NCBI GenBank assembly: GCA_963597355.1
Contig: CAVBPR010000019.1
Span: 96,114-160,113, forward strand
Direction of reading: 5' to 3'
DNA: 64,000 nucleotides
From: UMGS1766 sp963597355
GTDB lineage: Bacteria > Bacillota > Clostridia > Oscillospirales > Oscillospiraceae
The notes below the pieces were generated by a model. It was not told where the DNA came from. It was given only the letters and a program-made list of their open reading frames with translations, and did no database searches. Both the position numbers and the translations under genes were made by a program. Shown one piece after another: positions 51,851-60,771 of this stretch (positions within the stretch are counted from its first letter, which is position 1; every line of letters starts with the position of its first letter).

Positions 51851-51921
51851 GAGGAAAAGTAAAATTATTTTCACGAATGGAGAAAATTTTCAAAGAAAGC
51901 CGGTTTCATTTCGCTGGACGA

Positions 51922-51950
51922 TTGAAAAAGGATTTCACAAATGATACAAT
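51922..51950 (+). promoter_or_regulatory. Promoter of the epimerase-rpiR-yesL operon
   Basis: TTGAAA and TACAAT are 17 bases apart. The 307-base divergent gap from 51753 to 52059 thus holds back-to-back promoters about 70 bases apart, suited to shared control by the RpiR regulator. Confidence 0.55.
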
Positions 51951-52059
51951 GGCGTCAGACGAGCGGCGAATGCCGCAGTATCGGAGAAAATAAAGCGAAT
52001 GTTGGGTTGGGATACATTATAATATATTCCGCCCGCCTGCAGGAAAGGACGGCTTTGTC

Positions 52060-53268
52060 ATGGATCAGGCAAAATTTAAGGCCACCCATCAATGGGTGAA
52101 GGACGAGCTGAAGCGGAGCGTGGACTTCTGGCTGAAGTACGGCATGGATCGGGAGCACGGCGGCGTGTACACCTGCGTTGACCGCACCGGCAAGATTTAT
52201 TCCACCGATAAGAGTGTTTGGATGCAGGGACGCTGCGGTTGGATTTTTGCGTTCCTGTGCACCAACTACGGCAAACGGGAGGAGTGGCTGGAGGCCAGCC
52301 GCAGCTGCCTGGACTTCTTGGAGGAGCACTGCGTCAATCACGAAGCCGGCGGACGGCTGTACTTTACCGTGACCGGCGACGGCAAGCCCCTGCGCCAGCG
52401 CCGCTATTGCCATTCGGAAAACTTCTACACCATTGCCAACGCAGAATACTATGCCAACACCGGCGACACCGTGCGCATTGAGCGCGCCCGCCGGGCTTAT
52501 GAAATGGTGTACAACCTGAACCACGGCCTGATTAAGGACCCCACCGGACTGGGCCCGAAGACCATTCCCGAAACCCGCCAGTCCCGCGCTTTCGGCGACC
52601 CGATGATCTATCTGAACGTCACTGCCGTTATGCGCCGCTGCGATCCGGAAAACAAGGACCTGTACGATCAGCGCGCCCGGGAGTGCGTGGAGGAGATTAT
52701 CCGCTACCACTACAAGCCGGAGCTGAAGTGTGTGCTGGAAACAGTGGGTGTGGACGGCTCTCTCCAGACGGATACCACCGCCGGCCGGGTGGTCAACCCC
52801 GGTCACGACATTGAGGGCAGCTGGTTCCTGGAAGAGCAGGCCAACTACGAGGGCGACCCGAAGCTCAGCGAGATTGCCCAGAACATTTTCCACAATGCCA
52901 TCTCTGCCGGTTGGGACGAGAAATACGGCGGCCTGCTGTACTTCATCGACTGCATGGGCTGCCCGCCGGAGGCATATGAGCACGATATGAAGCTCTGGTG
53001 GCCTCATAACGAAATTCTGATTGCCTCCATGATGCTGTATCGGGACACCGGCGACACATATTATCTGGACTGGTTCTATAAGACGGCGGAGTATGCCAAG
53101 GAGCATTTTGCCGATCCGGAATACGGCGAGTGGTACGGCTATCTGCGTCGGGACGGCCTGCCCACAGAGCCGGCCTGCAAGGGCAGCACCTTTAAAGGCC
53201 CCTTCCATGTGCCCCGCTGCCTGATCTATCTGGACAAGATGATGGACGAGGTAGAGCAGAAGCAGTAA
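52060..53268 (+). CDS. N-acyl-D-glucosamine 2-epimerase (AGE) family protein
   Basis: A 402-residue (alpha/alpha)6-barrel epimerase of the AGE/RnBP family, which interconverts ManNAc and GlcNAc. Conserved features are the WMQGRCGWIFAFL segment near residue 53, the SENFYTIANAEYYANTG segment, the NPGHDIEGSWFLEE segment with a catalytic His near residue 245, and LWWPHNEILIASM with PFHVPRCLIYLD carrying the second His. Length matches the family. AGGAAAGG stands before the ATG at 52060. It is the first gene of a plus-strand operon with rpiR and a YesL gene, and it takes the place of NanE in the sialic-acid route (inference). Confidence 0.9.
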   Translation: MDQAKFKATHQWVKDELKRSVDFWLKYGMDREHGGVYTCVDRTGKIYSTDKSVWMQGRCGWIFAFLCTNYGKREEWLEASRSCLDFLEEHCVNHEAGGRLYFTVTGDGKPLRQRRYCHSENFYTIANAEYYANTGDTVRIERARRAYEMVYNLNHGLIKDPTGLGPKTIPETRQSRAFGDPMIYLNVTAVMRRCDPENKDLYDQRARECVEEIIRYHYKPELKCVLETVGVDGSLQTDTTAGRVVNPGHDIEGSWFLEEQANYEGDPKLSEIAQNIFHNAISAGWDEKYGGLLYFIDCMGCPPEAYEHDMKLWWPHNEILIASMMLYRDTGDTYYLDWFYKTAEYAKEHFADPEYGEWYGYLRRDGLPTEPACKGSTFKGPFHVPRCLIYLDKMMDEVEQKQ

Positions 53269-53308
53269 GCTGCTTAGAAACGAATTTCATCGATCAGGAG
53301 AAGTTAAC

Positions 53309-54190
53309 ATGAAAGATACGGCCCAGATCGGCAACATCTTTGCCAATATCAGCAATAATTACTTTCACCTGACTGTTTCGGAAAAAAAGGTAGCAGACTA
53401 TGTGCTGGCTCATAAGACGGATGTGCAGTTTATGTCCATTTCTGAGCTGGCAGACGAGAGCGGCGTGGCAGAGGCCACCATCTCCCGCTTTTGCCGCCGG
53501 TTGAAGCTGAAGGGATATAATGCCTTCAAGCTGGCGCTGGCAAAGGCAACGGCAGAGGAGCACGGCGGCGCTTCGCCCATTATGGAAGGTCAGGAGGGGG
53601 AAATCGGCCCTCAGGACAGCATCTCCGAGCTTTGCCATAAGCTGTATAACGCCCAGACGACGGCCATTGCCCAGAGCATGGAGCTGGTGCGGCCGGAGCA
53701 GATCGCCAAAGCGGTGGATTTGCTCTGTGACGCCCAGCGGGTGTGCTGCATGGGTCAGGGGGGATCCATGATCCTTGCGGAAGAGGCGGCGCATATTTTC
53801 TCCACCGTGTCCAATAAATTCAGCTTTATGGCAGACTCCCACCGTCAGGCGTCCACAGTGGCGCTGATGGGGGAGCGGGATGTGCTGATGTTTTTCTCTT
53901 ACTCCGGCTCCACCAAGGAACTGATGGAGCTGATGCAGCTGGCCCGGGAGCGGGAGACGAGAGTGATTCTGATTACCCGGTTTTCCCGGTCACCCGGGGC
54001 GGCTCAGGCCAATGTTGTGCTGCAGTGCGGATCCTATGAGGGCCCGTTCCAGCTGGGAAGCATGCCGGCCCGTATGGCGCAGCTGTTTGTGGTGGATGTG
54101 CTCTACAATGAGTTTATTCGCCGGGATCCGGTGGCCTGCCACCATAACCAGGAGCTCATTGCCGATGCGCTGGTAGAAAAGCACATTTGA
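53309..54190 (+). CDS. MurR/RpiR-family regulator
   Basis: A 293-residue DNA-binding regulator. The N-terminal HTH_6 domain is clear: SEKKVADYVLAHKTDVQFMSISELA, GVAEATISRFCRRLKLKGYNAF at residues 20-75. The C-terminal SIS domain (about 125-270) carries GQGGSMILAEEA and FFSYSGSTKELMELMQLARE, the phosphosugar-binding part. The family commonly senses a phosphorylated amino sugar such as ManNAc-6P. It lies 40 bases after the epimerase gene and 21 before the YesL gene; it probably controls this locus. Confidence 0.95.
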   Translation: MKDTAQIGNIFANISNNYFHLTVSEKKVADYVLAHKTDVQFMSISELADESGVAEATISRFCRRLKLKGYNAFKLALAKATAEEHGGASPIMEGQEGEIGPQDSISELCHKLYNAQTTAIAQSMELVRPEQIAKAVDLLCDAQRVCCMGQGGSMILAEEAAHIFSTVSNKFSFMADSHRQASTVALMGERDVLMFFSYSGSTKELMELMQLARERETRVILITRFSRSPGAAQANVVLQCGSYEGPFQLGSMPARMAQLFVVDVLYNEFIRRDPVACHHNQELIADALVEKHI

Positions 54191-54211
54191 TGCTTTCTCG
54201 GGAGGGGTTTC

Positions 54212-54880
54212 ATGTTCCGACAAGTGTTTGATCCGGATAATCTGTTTTGGCGCATGATCAGCCGCGGGGTTGATTTTGTGGGGTTAGGTCTGTTCTGGAT
54301 TGCCCTGTGCCTGCCGATTGTCACAATCGGGCCGGCGACAGCGGCCCTGTACTACACCGTGGTGAAGGTGTTTCGCCACAAGGTGGATGACGGGGCATTC
54401 GGCATGTTTTGGAAAGCCTTTGTTTCCAATCTGCGAAAGGGAATTCCGGTTACCCTGATCTGCATTCTTCCTGCGCTGCTGCTGTGCTATGGTTATTCCG
54501 TGATGCGGGCAAATGTGGGAACGGCGATGGGAGTTGTCATGTTTGTGGCATACTATATCGCCCTGGTGCTTCCGGCAGGAACTCTGTGCTACCTGTTTCC
54601 GATTATGGGACGGTTCGAGTTTTCCATTGGCGGGCTGTTCCGCACGGCCTTTGTGCTGGCGGTGCGCCACCTGCCCTCGACCTTTGTGGTCACGCTGCTG
54701 ACGGTGCAGCTGACGGTGTTTACCTTGGAGAAATGGTTCCCGATTTTCTTCACGCCGGTGCTGTGTGCCCTTTTGACCTCCCTGTTTTTGGAGCGGATTT
54801 TCCCCAAATACCTGAGCGAGGAAGAAACCGCAAAATTAGAGGACAAGCCCCCGGAAGATGAACCGGACCGATTTGAATGA
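54212..54880 (+). CDS. YesL/DUF624 membrane protein
   Basis: A 222-residue membrane protein of the YesL (DUF624) family. It starts MFRQVFDPDNLFWRMISR, a typical opening, has helices such as LGLFWIALCLPIVTIGPATAALYYTV, and a short acidic tail (KLEDKPPEDEPDRF). YesL proteins accompany carbohydrate ABC importers in Firmicutes, often between the regulator and the transporter genes, but have no proven activity. A GGGAGGGG site precedes the ATG. It ends the epimerase operon before a strong terminator. Confidence 0.9.
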   Translation: MFRQVFDPDNLFWRMISRGVDFVGLGLFWIALCLPIVTIGPATAALYYTVVKVFRHKVDDGAFGMFWKAFVSNLRKGIPVTLICILPALLLCYGYSVMRANVGTAMGVVMFVAYYIALVLPAGTLCYLFPIMGRFEFSIGGLFRTAFVLAVRHLPSTFVVTLLTVQLTVFTLEKWFPIFFTPVLCALLTSLFLERIFPKYLSEEETAKLEDKPPEDEPDRFE

Positions 54881-54892
54881 ATAGTAGGCAAA

Positions 54893-54935
54893 AAGCAGCT
54901 CCGGTCACTGACCGGAGCTGCTTATATATTTTTTC
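54893..54935. terminator. Bidirectional terminator between YesL and SGNH hydrolase genes
   Basis: AAGCAGCTCCGGT / ACCGGAGCTGCTT with a five-base loop; TATATATTTTTT follows on the plus strand. Confidence 0.9.
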
Positions 54936-54937
54936 TT

Positions 54938-55576
54938 TTACACCAGTGTGGGCACCAGCTGTGCCAGCCGATCTGCCAGCTGCTTGTGACCGTTGCGGGT
55001 CAGGTGCATGTAGTCAATCTGGTTGAACTCGCAGCCTTCGGCGTCGAGGAAGTGGCAGTGGAGTCCCTTCGCAATTTTCTGATACTGCTCCGCAACGCCC
55101 TGAGAGCGCTCTACGCAGCCGTCGCCCATGGCAGGGTCGAAGAAGCCGGGCTTAATGGAAGGGGGAGCGACGATCAGAACATTAGGCTGTTTGGTGCCCC
55201 AGCAGTCCACGCTCATGGCCTTGCGCACCAGTCGGTCCATGCCGAGACCGATGCAGGTGGCGTTTGCACCGAAGCGCTCCTTGGTGTCGTTGGTGCCCAG
55301 CATGATAATCAGCAGGTCAATGACTTCGTGGCTCTTCAGCAGGGGATAGGCAACGCTCAGGGCATCCATGCTTTCGTGGAGGGGATCCACAAAAACGGTG
55401 GTGCGGCCGGACAGACCTTCCTCGGTTACCAGATAGTCCTCGCCCAGCGCTTTCTGCAGCAGGCAGGTCCACCGCTCGTCTTCGTTAAAGCGAATGCCGC
55501 CGTCGGCACAATCGGAGGGATCTGCGCAGTAGCCATGGGTGTTGGAGTCACCGAGGCAGAGAATATGCTTTTTCAT
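54938..55576 (-). CDS. SGNH/GDSL hydrolase, possible sialate O-acetylesterase
   Basis: A 212-residue serine hydrolase without signal peptide, so cytosolic. Block I is CLGDSNTHG near residue 8, with the catalytic Ser; GRTTVF near 50 supplies the Gly block; MLGTNDTKERFG near 85 gives the Asn; and DYMHLTRNGHKQLA near the C-terminus gives the Asp-x-x-His pair. The ATG at 55576 is chosen because MKKHILCLGDSNT is the normal opening; in-frame starts just upstream are too close to the AAAGGA. In this locus it may strip O-acetyl groups from imported sialic acids, but the subfamily is broad. Confidence 0.82.
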   Translation of the reverse strand: MKKHILCLGDSNTHGYCADPSDCADGGIRFNEDERWTCLLQKALGEDYLVTEEGLSGRTTVFVDPLHESMDALSVAYPLLKSHEVIDLLIIMLGTNDTKERFGANATCIGLGMDRLVRKAMSVDCWGTKQPNVLIVAPPSIKPGFFDPAMGDGCVERSQGVAEQYQKIAKGLHCHFLDAEGCEFNQIDYMHLTRNGHKQLADRLAQLVPTLV

Positions 55577-55751
55577 TTCGCACATCAAATCCTTTCACAT
55601 ATAATAAATATTACAGAGCTTTCTGAGCAATTTCAACAAAATTAGTTTAGCAAATAAGTGCAGGATGTCAATAGCGGAAAGAAGATCTTCCCGCGGTTTG
55701 AAAAATATTTTTCAAAAATGCATTTTTATGAAACTTGTTTTCGTTTTTTGC

Positions 55752-55780
55752 TTGACATTGGGTATCTCCTTTTGTATGAT
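55752..55780 (+). promoter_or_regulatory. Strong promoter of the sialic-acid importer operon
   Basis: A consensus TTGACA and TATGAT are 17 bases apart. An inverted repeat lies immediately downstream. Confidence 0.75.
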
Positions 55781-55787
55781 TTAGACA

Positions 55788-55807
55788 GATGGAAACAGGA
55801 TTCCATC
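55788..55807 (+). promoter_or_regulatory. Candidate operator downstream of the importer promoter
   Basis: GATGGAA-ACAGGA-TTCCATC is a perfect 7-bp inverted repeat at or just after the predicted transcription start, where a repressor such as the local RpiR protein could block initiation. Confidence 0.5.
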
Positions 55808-55853
55808 TTGTGCATTTGTATGATGTGCAATTATAACAAGGAGGAAATAACAA

Positions 55854-57227
55854 ATGAAGAAGATTCTTGCACTCGTGCTGGCTCTGGCCATGGCTCTTGC
55901 GCTGGTCTCCTGCGGCAGCTCCAGCAGCAACGGTTCTGCCAGCAAGTCCGACGCTGGTTCTGCTAGCGGCTCTTCCAGCTCCACTCCCGCAGCTGACGGC
56001 GACTCCGCCTCTGCTGACGAGATCACTCTTTGGACCTACCCCATCGGTAACTGGGGCAAAGAGGATGTCGTTAAGGAACTGACCGACGGTTTCACCGCTG
56101 AGACCGGCATCAAGGTCAACGTCGAGTACCTCGACTACACCAACGGCGACGACAAGGTGGGTTCTGCAATCACTGCAAAGCAGACTCCCGACCTGATCAT
56201 GGAAGGTCCTGAGCGTCTGGTTGCTAACTGGGGCGCCAACGGCTACATGGTCGACCTGTCCGACATGCTGGACGACACCGACAAGAGCGAGATCCAGGAG
56301 AGCGTTCTCACTGCCTGCACCAACAGCGACGGTGCTGTCTATGAGTATCCTCTGGTCATGACCGCTCACTGCATGGCAATCAACCTGACCGCTTTCAAGG
56401 AAGCCGGTGCGGATCAGTATCTGGATCTGGAGAACCACACCTGGACTACTGAGAACTTCATCAAGGCTGTTGAGGCTCTGTATGCTTACTATGGCGACAC
56501 CGTTGGTGCTGTTTACTGCGCAGGCCAGGGCGGCGACCAGGGCACCCGCGCTTTGGTAAACAACATGTACGGCGGCACCTTCACCAACGAAGAGCACACT
56601 GCTTACACTTGGGACGATGCAGCAAACATCAAGGCTCTGGAAACTCTGAAGAATCTGGACGGCATCAGCTTTGACGCTTCTCTGGCTGGCGGCGACGAGA
56701 TCGCAAAGTTCTATCAGGGCACTCTGAAGATGGCTTTCTGCTGGAACATCGCTCAGCAGCTGAACCCCAACGCTGCTGATACCGGCGCTGGCAAGACCAT
56801 CAGCGGTGACGACATTGTCTTCATGAGCTTCCCCTCTGAGACTGGCACCAGCAAGCTCTGCGGCGGCATCTGGGGCTTCGGCGTGTTTGATAACGGCGAC
56901 GAGGGCAAGATTGCAGCAGCTAAGGAGTTCATCAAGTACATGTGCGACTCCGAGCACACTGTCGATGCTGTTAAGACCGCTAACTACTTCGCAGTCCGCG
57001 ATACCGCTGAAGGCACCGATCTGACCAAGATCTGGGCTGACAACGAGATCATGAACGACTATCAGGTTCTGATGCCTTACCTGGGCGACTACTATCAGGT
57101 CACCACCGGTTGGGCTGGCGCACGTACCGCTTGGTGGAACATGCTGCAGAAGATCGGTGAGGGCGAAGACATCGCTGCTACCGTTGCAAGCTACATGGCT
57201 GAGGCAAACACCCCCACTGAGGGCTAA
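55854..57227 (+). CDS. ABC transporter solute-binding lipoprotein (sugar type 1)
   Basis: A 457-residue lipoprotein that captures sugar for the ABC importer. The signal peptide ends in the lipobox ALVSC with Cys20 as the lipid anchor, followed by a Ser/Gly/Ala-rich linker to about residue 45. The mature part is a family-1 extracellular binding fold: ITLWTYPIGNWGKEDVVKELTDGF, QTPDLIMEGPERL, WDDAANIKALETLKNL and FCWNIAQQL. A strong AAGGAGG precedes the ATG. It starts the operon with two permeases and an ATPase; sialic acid is the likely ligand because nanA lies downstream (inference). Confidence 0.93.
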   Translation: MKKILALVLALAMALALVSCGSSSSNGSASKSDAGSASGSSSSTPAADGDSASADEITLWTYPIGNWGKEDVVKELTDGFTAETGIKVNVEYLDYTNGDDKVGSAITAKQTPDLIMEGPERLVANWGANGYMVDLSDMLDDTDKSEIQESVLTACTNSDGAVYEYPLVMTAHCMAINLTAFKEAGADQYLDLENHTWTTENFIKAVEALYAYYGDTVGAVYCAGQGGDQGTRALVNNMYGGTFTNEEHTAYTWDDAANIKALETLKNLDGISFDASLAGGDEIAKFYQGTLKMAFCWNIAQQLNPNAADTGAGKTISGDDIVFMSFPSETGTSKLCGGIWGFGVFDNGDEGKIAAAKEFIKYMCDSEHTVDAVKTANYFAVRDTAEGTDLTKIWADNEIMNDYQVLMPYLGDYYQVTTGWAGARTAWWNMLQKIGEGEDIAATVASYMAEANTPTEG

Positions 57228-57250
57228 TTTGCACAACCCCATCAAAAAGG

Positions 57251-57315
57251 AAGTAACCTGAGCGAAATCGGGTTCCGCGCCCCTCCCCTGTATGCGCGGG
57301 GGAGGGGCGTTACTT
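57251..57315 (+). other. Large GC-rich intercistronic hairpin
   Basis: CGCCCCTCCCC / GGGGAGGGGCG (57278-57309) forms an 11-bp stem, enclosed by AAGTAAC / GTTACTT. No T-run follows, so it probably protects the 3' end of the lipoprotein mRNA and keeps permease expression lower. The stretch to 57413 has no other gene. Confidence 0.75.
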
Positions 57316-57413
57316 TCAGGACGGGGATATGCATGGTCAGTTCGGCTCGGCGCAGCACGAACTTACGATGCGTATCCCTATCCAGCCAATTTTTTAGAGA
57401 GGAGCGATCTGCT

Positions 57414-58328
57414 TTGGCAAAAGCACCGAAAAACACGATGAGCCGTGCTCTGGTGAGGCGGGAAACCATCTCCGGTTACCTGTTTCTGCTGCCAAGCCTG
57501 ATTTTCTTCCTGGGCTTCGTAGTGTTTCCTATGATTTATTGCATCATCCTCAGTTTGACGGATGCAAACATGTTCACGGAGGGCCTGGGCAACTTTGTCG
57601 GGCTGAGAAACTTTATCAAGCTGTGGCAGGATGCCACCTTCCTTGAGGCGCTGAAAAATACATTTATTATTGTGGTCGTCAGCGTTCCCACGGTATGTGC
57701 CTTTTCCTTGTGGGTCTCCTCGGCAATCTATAAACTGAAAGGCCCCATCCTGAGCGCCTTCCGCTGCATTTTCTACCTCCCTGTGGTAACCGGCTCCGTT
57801 GCTGTTACCGTTGTGTGGAAGTGGATGTACGACAACTACAACGGCATTTTCAACTTTGTGCTGAAGGGCAGCGGAATCATCGACAAAAACATTAACTGGC
57901 TGGGTGACAGTCGTTTCGCGCTCTGGTGCATTATTCTGATCCTGTTCACCACCTCGGTAGGTCAGCCCATCGTGCTGTATGTTTCCGCACTGGGCAACGT
58001 GGACGCCACGCTGGTTGAGGCAGCCAAGGTGGACGGCGCTACGGATTTGCAGGTATTCTGGAAAATCAAGTGGCCGCAGATGATGCCCACCACGCTGTAC
58101 ATTCTGGTCATTACCACCATCAACAGCTTCCAGTGCTTCGCACTGATCCAGTTGCTGACCTCCGGCGGATCCGGAACCAACACCGTCATGTACTACATCT
58201 ACTATACCGCCTTCAAGCTGACAGAGCAGAGCGGCCACTTCGGTTATGCCAACGCCATGGGCGTGGTGCTGGCGATCTTCATCGGCCTGCTGTCCGCACT
58301 GCAGTTCCGGCTGGCAAAAGAAAAGTAA
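57414..58328 (+). CDS. ABC importer permease, first (MalF/UgpA-like)
   Basis: A 304-residue inner-membrane permease. Six helices are visible, from GYLFLLPSLIFFLGFVVFPMIY onward. The EAA loop that contacts the ATPase is LVEAAKVDGATDLQVFWKIKWPQMMP near residue 205. The start is taken as TTG at 57414 (LAKAPKNTMSRAL), because GAGAGGAG is at the right distance; upstream in-frame ATGs fall in the hairpin region and lack a ribosome binding site. It lies 16 bases before the second permease gene. Confidence 0.93.
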   Translation: MAKAPKNTMSRALVRRETISGYLFLLPSLIFFLGFVVFPMIYCIILSLTDANMFTEGLGNFVGLRNFIKLWQDATFLEALKNTFIIVVVSVPTVCAFSLWVSSAIYKLKGPILSAFRCIFYLPVVTGSVAVTVVWKWMYDNYNGIFNFVLKGSGIIDKNINWLGDSRFALWCIILILFTTSVGQPIVLYVSALGNVDATLVEAAKVDGATDLQVFWKIKWPQMMPTTLYILVITTINSFQCFALIQLLTSGGSGTNTVMYYIYYTAFKLTEQSGHFGYANAMGVVLAIFIGLLSALQFRLAKEK

Positions 58329-58344
58329 GGGGGCGTAAGAAGAT

Positions 58345-59229
58345 ATGAAATCAGGCGTAAAACGCACGACTCCATACAAGGTGATTTCCATCATCATCCT
58401 TGTGATTCTTGCGATCCTGTTCCTTTTCCCGCTGTACTGGATTGTCACAGGTGCCTTTAAACCCACCACCGACATCTATGCATCTCAGCCTGTCTGGTGG
58501 CCGAGCGAATGGGTGACCAGCAACTTTGCCAAGCTGTTCACCAAACGCAGCGCACCGCTGTTCAGCATTGGTTCTCTGGTTGGGCCTACCGTTCCGGCAG
58601 CCATCCGCTGGCTGGTGAATACGGTGTTCATGGCAGTGGTTGCCATGATCCTGACCTGCATTACCGCCACGATGGCCGGTTATGCCCTGGCAAAGAAGCG
58701 CTTTGTCGGCCGGGCACTGCTGTTCTCCCTCATCATCTGCGCTATGGCACTGCCGAAGCAGGTTATTCTGATCCCTCTGCTGAAGGAAATGTCCACGCTG
58801 AAACTCTATGACACCTTGTGGGCGGTCATTTTCCCGACCGTTGGCTGGCCCTTTGGTGTGTTCCTGATGAAGCAGTTCTGCGAGAGCGTTCCCGGCGAGA
58901 TGCTGGAGGCCGCCCGCATTGACGGCGCCAGCGAAGCCCGTACCTTTACCCAGATTGTTGTGCCGCTGGTAAAGCCCGGCATCGGCGCTCTGGCGATCTT
59001 CACCTTTATCAACAGCTGGAATGACTATTTCATGCAGTTGATCATGCTGCCCAGCAACGTGAACTTCACCATCTCTCTGGGTATTGCAACCCTGCAGGGC
59101 GAATCCTCTGTGGATACCGGCCTGCTGATGGCAGGTGCTGCATTGGCGGCTGTGCCCATCATCATTGTGTTCCTGATTTTCCAGAAGTATTTCACTCAGG
59201 GCATTACCATGGGTGCTGTGAAGGGCTGA
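58345..59229 (+). CDS. ABC importer permease, second (MalG/UgpE-like)
   Basis: A 294-residue permease partnering the preceding one. The N-terminus has a helix IISIIILVILAILFLFPLYWIVTGAFKP-type, typical of MalG-like proteins, with six helices in total. The EAA loop is MLEAARIDGASEARTFTQIVVPLVKPG near residue 188. AAGGGGG precedes the ATG at 58345. The ATP-binding gene follows after an unusual structured leader of about 220 bases. Confidence 0.94.
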   Translation: MKSGVKRTTPYKVISIIILVILAILFLFPLYWIVTGAFKPTTDIYASQPVWWPSEWVTSNFAKLFTKRSAPLFSIGSLVGPTVPAAIRWLVNTVFMAVVAMILTCITATMAGYALAKKRFVGRALLFSLIICAMALPKQVILIPLLKEMSTLKLYDTLWAVIFPTVGWPFGVFLMKQFCESVPGEMLEAARIDGASEARTFTQIVVPLVKPGIGALAIFTFINSWNDYFMQLIMLPSNVNFTISLGIATLQGESSVDTGLLMAGAALAAVPIIIVFLIFQKYFTQGITMGAVKG

Positions 59230-59451
59230 TCCCTTTTGTAACGTGACTTAAATGCCGAAAATGCGGCATATCCAACTTGAACCCTGTCGGGCTACTCCAT
59301 TTTAATAGCGCGGCAGAGGCAAAAAAAGGAGGAAAATTTCCGCCCGGGTCGGCGGTGCGGCAGTGTGGAGACCTGCCGTAAAGCCTTGCAGGTATTACCC
59401 CTGCAGGGTGAGGTCAGGTGCGCGGAGGCCACCGGACTACGACCATCAGCT
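59230..59451 (+). promoter_or_regulatory. Highly structured leader between permease and ATPase genes
   Basis: A perfect AAAAGGAGG site at 59323-59332 is not followed by a start codon; about 120 GC-rich bases intervene before the ATG at 59452, which itself has no good ribosome binding site. The insert folds into successive hairpins: CCGCC/GGCGG, CGGCAG/CTGCCG, TGCAGG/CCTGCA and GGTG/CACC. It may be a regulatory RNA element or an insertion that has separated ribosome binding site and gene. I cannot match it to a riboswitch class. Confidence 0.5.
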
Positions 59452-60573
59452 ATGGCAACATTAAACCTGAAAAATATCGTAAAAACCTATCCCGGCAGCA
59501 AGGAACCCACCGTGCACGACTTCAATCTGGACATTGCAGATAAGGAGTTCATTGTTCTGGTTGGCCCTTCCGGCTGCGGTAAGTCCACCACTCTGCGCAT
59601 GATTGCCGGTTTGGAGGAAATCACCGGCGGCGAGCTGTACATCGGCGACAAGCTGATGAACGATGTGGAGCCGAAGGACCGAGACATCGCCATGGTCTTC
59701 CAGAGCTACGCTCTGTATCCCCATATGACGGTGTATGAAAACATGGCATTTTCTCTGAAGCTGAAGAAGATGCCCAAGGACGAGATCGACAAGCGGGTTC
59801 GTGAGGCGGCTGAGATTCTGGACATCACCCAGTATCTGGAGCGCAAGCCCCGCGCTCTGTCCGGCGGTCAGCGTCAGCGCGTGGCCATCGGCCGCGCCAT
59901 TGTCCGCGAGCCGAAGGTGTTCCTGATGGACGAGCCTTTGTCCAACCTGGACGCAAAGCTCCGCAACCAGATGCGTGCTGAGATCATCAAGCTGCGTCAG
60001 CGGATTGACACCACCTTTATCTATGTTACCCATGACCAGACCGAAGCTATGACTTTGGGCGACCGCATTGTCATTATGCGGGACGGCTGGATCATGCAGA
60101 TCGGCACACCTCAGGAAGTGTTTGATCACCCGGCAAACATTTTTGTCGCCGGCTTTATCGGCATGCCTCAGATGAATTTCTTCTCTGCTGACCTGACAAA
60201 GCAGGGAGATGCCTACACTTTGACCTGCAATGGTGCTACCGTAACTCTGTCCGAGCGCATCAGCAGCGCTTTGGCGGCTAAGGGTGTTACCAGCCGCAAG
60301 GTCACTGCCGGCTGCCGTCCGGAGCACCTGGTGATGAAGCAGACTCCTGCAGATGATGTAATGGAAGCCAGCGTGGACGTCAGCGAAATGATGGGCAGCG
60401 AGATCCACCTGCATGTGTCCTGCTACGGTCAGGACGTGGTGGTGCGCATTCCTACCACAGAGCTGGAAGCACACCAGCGGGGCGGCCTGAGCTACGGCAC
60501 GAAGATTCACATCGGGTTCCCCAGCGATCTGGTGCACCTGTTCGATCCGGAAACGGAAGAGAACCTGTTGTAA
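59452..60573 (+). CDS. ABC importer ATPase (MsmK/UgpC type)
   Basis: A 373-residue ATP-binding subunit for the sugar importer. Walker A GPSGCGKSTTLR is near residue 38, the Q-loop region MVFQSYALYPHMTV near 80, the ABC signature LSGGQRQRVAIGR near 135, Walker B VFLMDEPLSNLD near 155, and the H-loop TFIYVTHDQTEAM near 190. A C-terminal TOBE-like regulatory domain follows from about 240. The ATG at 59452 (MATLNLKNIVKTY) is the family start; the ribosome binding site is displaced, as noted for the leader. It may also serve other importers in the cell. Confidence 0.95.
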   Translation: MATLNLKNIVKTYPGSKEPTVHDFNLDIADKEFIVLVGPSGCGKSTTLRMIAGLEEITGGELYIGDKLMNDVEPKDRDIAMVFQSYALYPHMTVYENMAFSLKLKKMPKDEIDKRVREAAEILDITQYLERKPRALSGGQRQRVAIGRAIVREPKVFLMDEPLSNLDAKLRNQMRAEIIKLRQRIDTTFIYVTHDQTEAMTLGDRIVIMRDGWIMQIGTPQEVFDHPANIFVAGFIGMPQMNFFSADLTKQGDAYTLTCNGATVTLSERISSALAAKGVTSRKVTAGCRPEHLVMKQTPADDVMEASVDVSEMMGSEIHLHVSCYGQDVVVRIPTTELEAHQRGGLSYGTKIHIGFPSDLVHLFDPETEENLL

Positions 60574-60609
60574 TGAAACAAATACAGGCGTTTGCCTGAA
60601 TGGACGTAA

Positions 60610-60648
60610 GAGTCGGTGGTCTGAGTTGAGAAAGCGGATCACCGACTC
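60610..60648 (+). other. Hairpin ahead of nanA
   Basis: GAGTCGGTG / CACCGACTC, nine perfect pairs around a 21-base loop, without a T-run. Probably an mRNA-stability or attenuation element between the ATPase and nanA. The other bases to 60771 show no gene. Confidence 0.5.
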
Positions 60649-60771
60649 TCCGCCGGTATGAAATAGTTTTCAAGTGTAAGTATTTTTGAATGCTTGCCTT
60701 GGCATAAATCAGCCGGATACAGCGCTGCATTGGTGCTGCCCGACGGGATCCTAGAAAAGGGGAAAGAAATT

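Noticed and set aside
59340..59452. Known riboswitch, SRP RNA or group II intron fragment in the ATPase leader
   Set aside because: Core motifs of TPP, cobalamin, c-di-GMP, THF and SRP RNAs are absent; only generic hairpins are visible.
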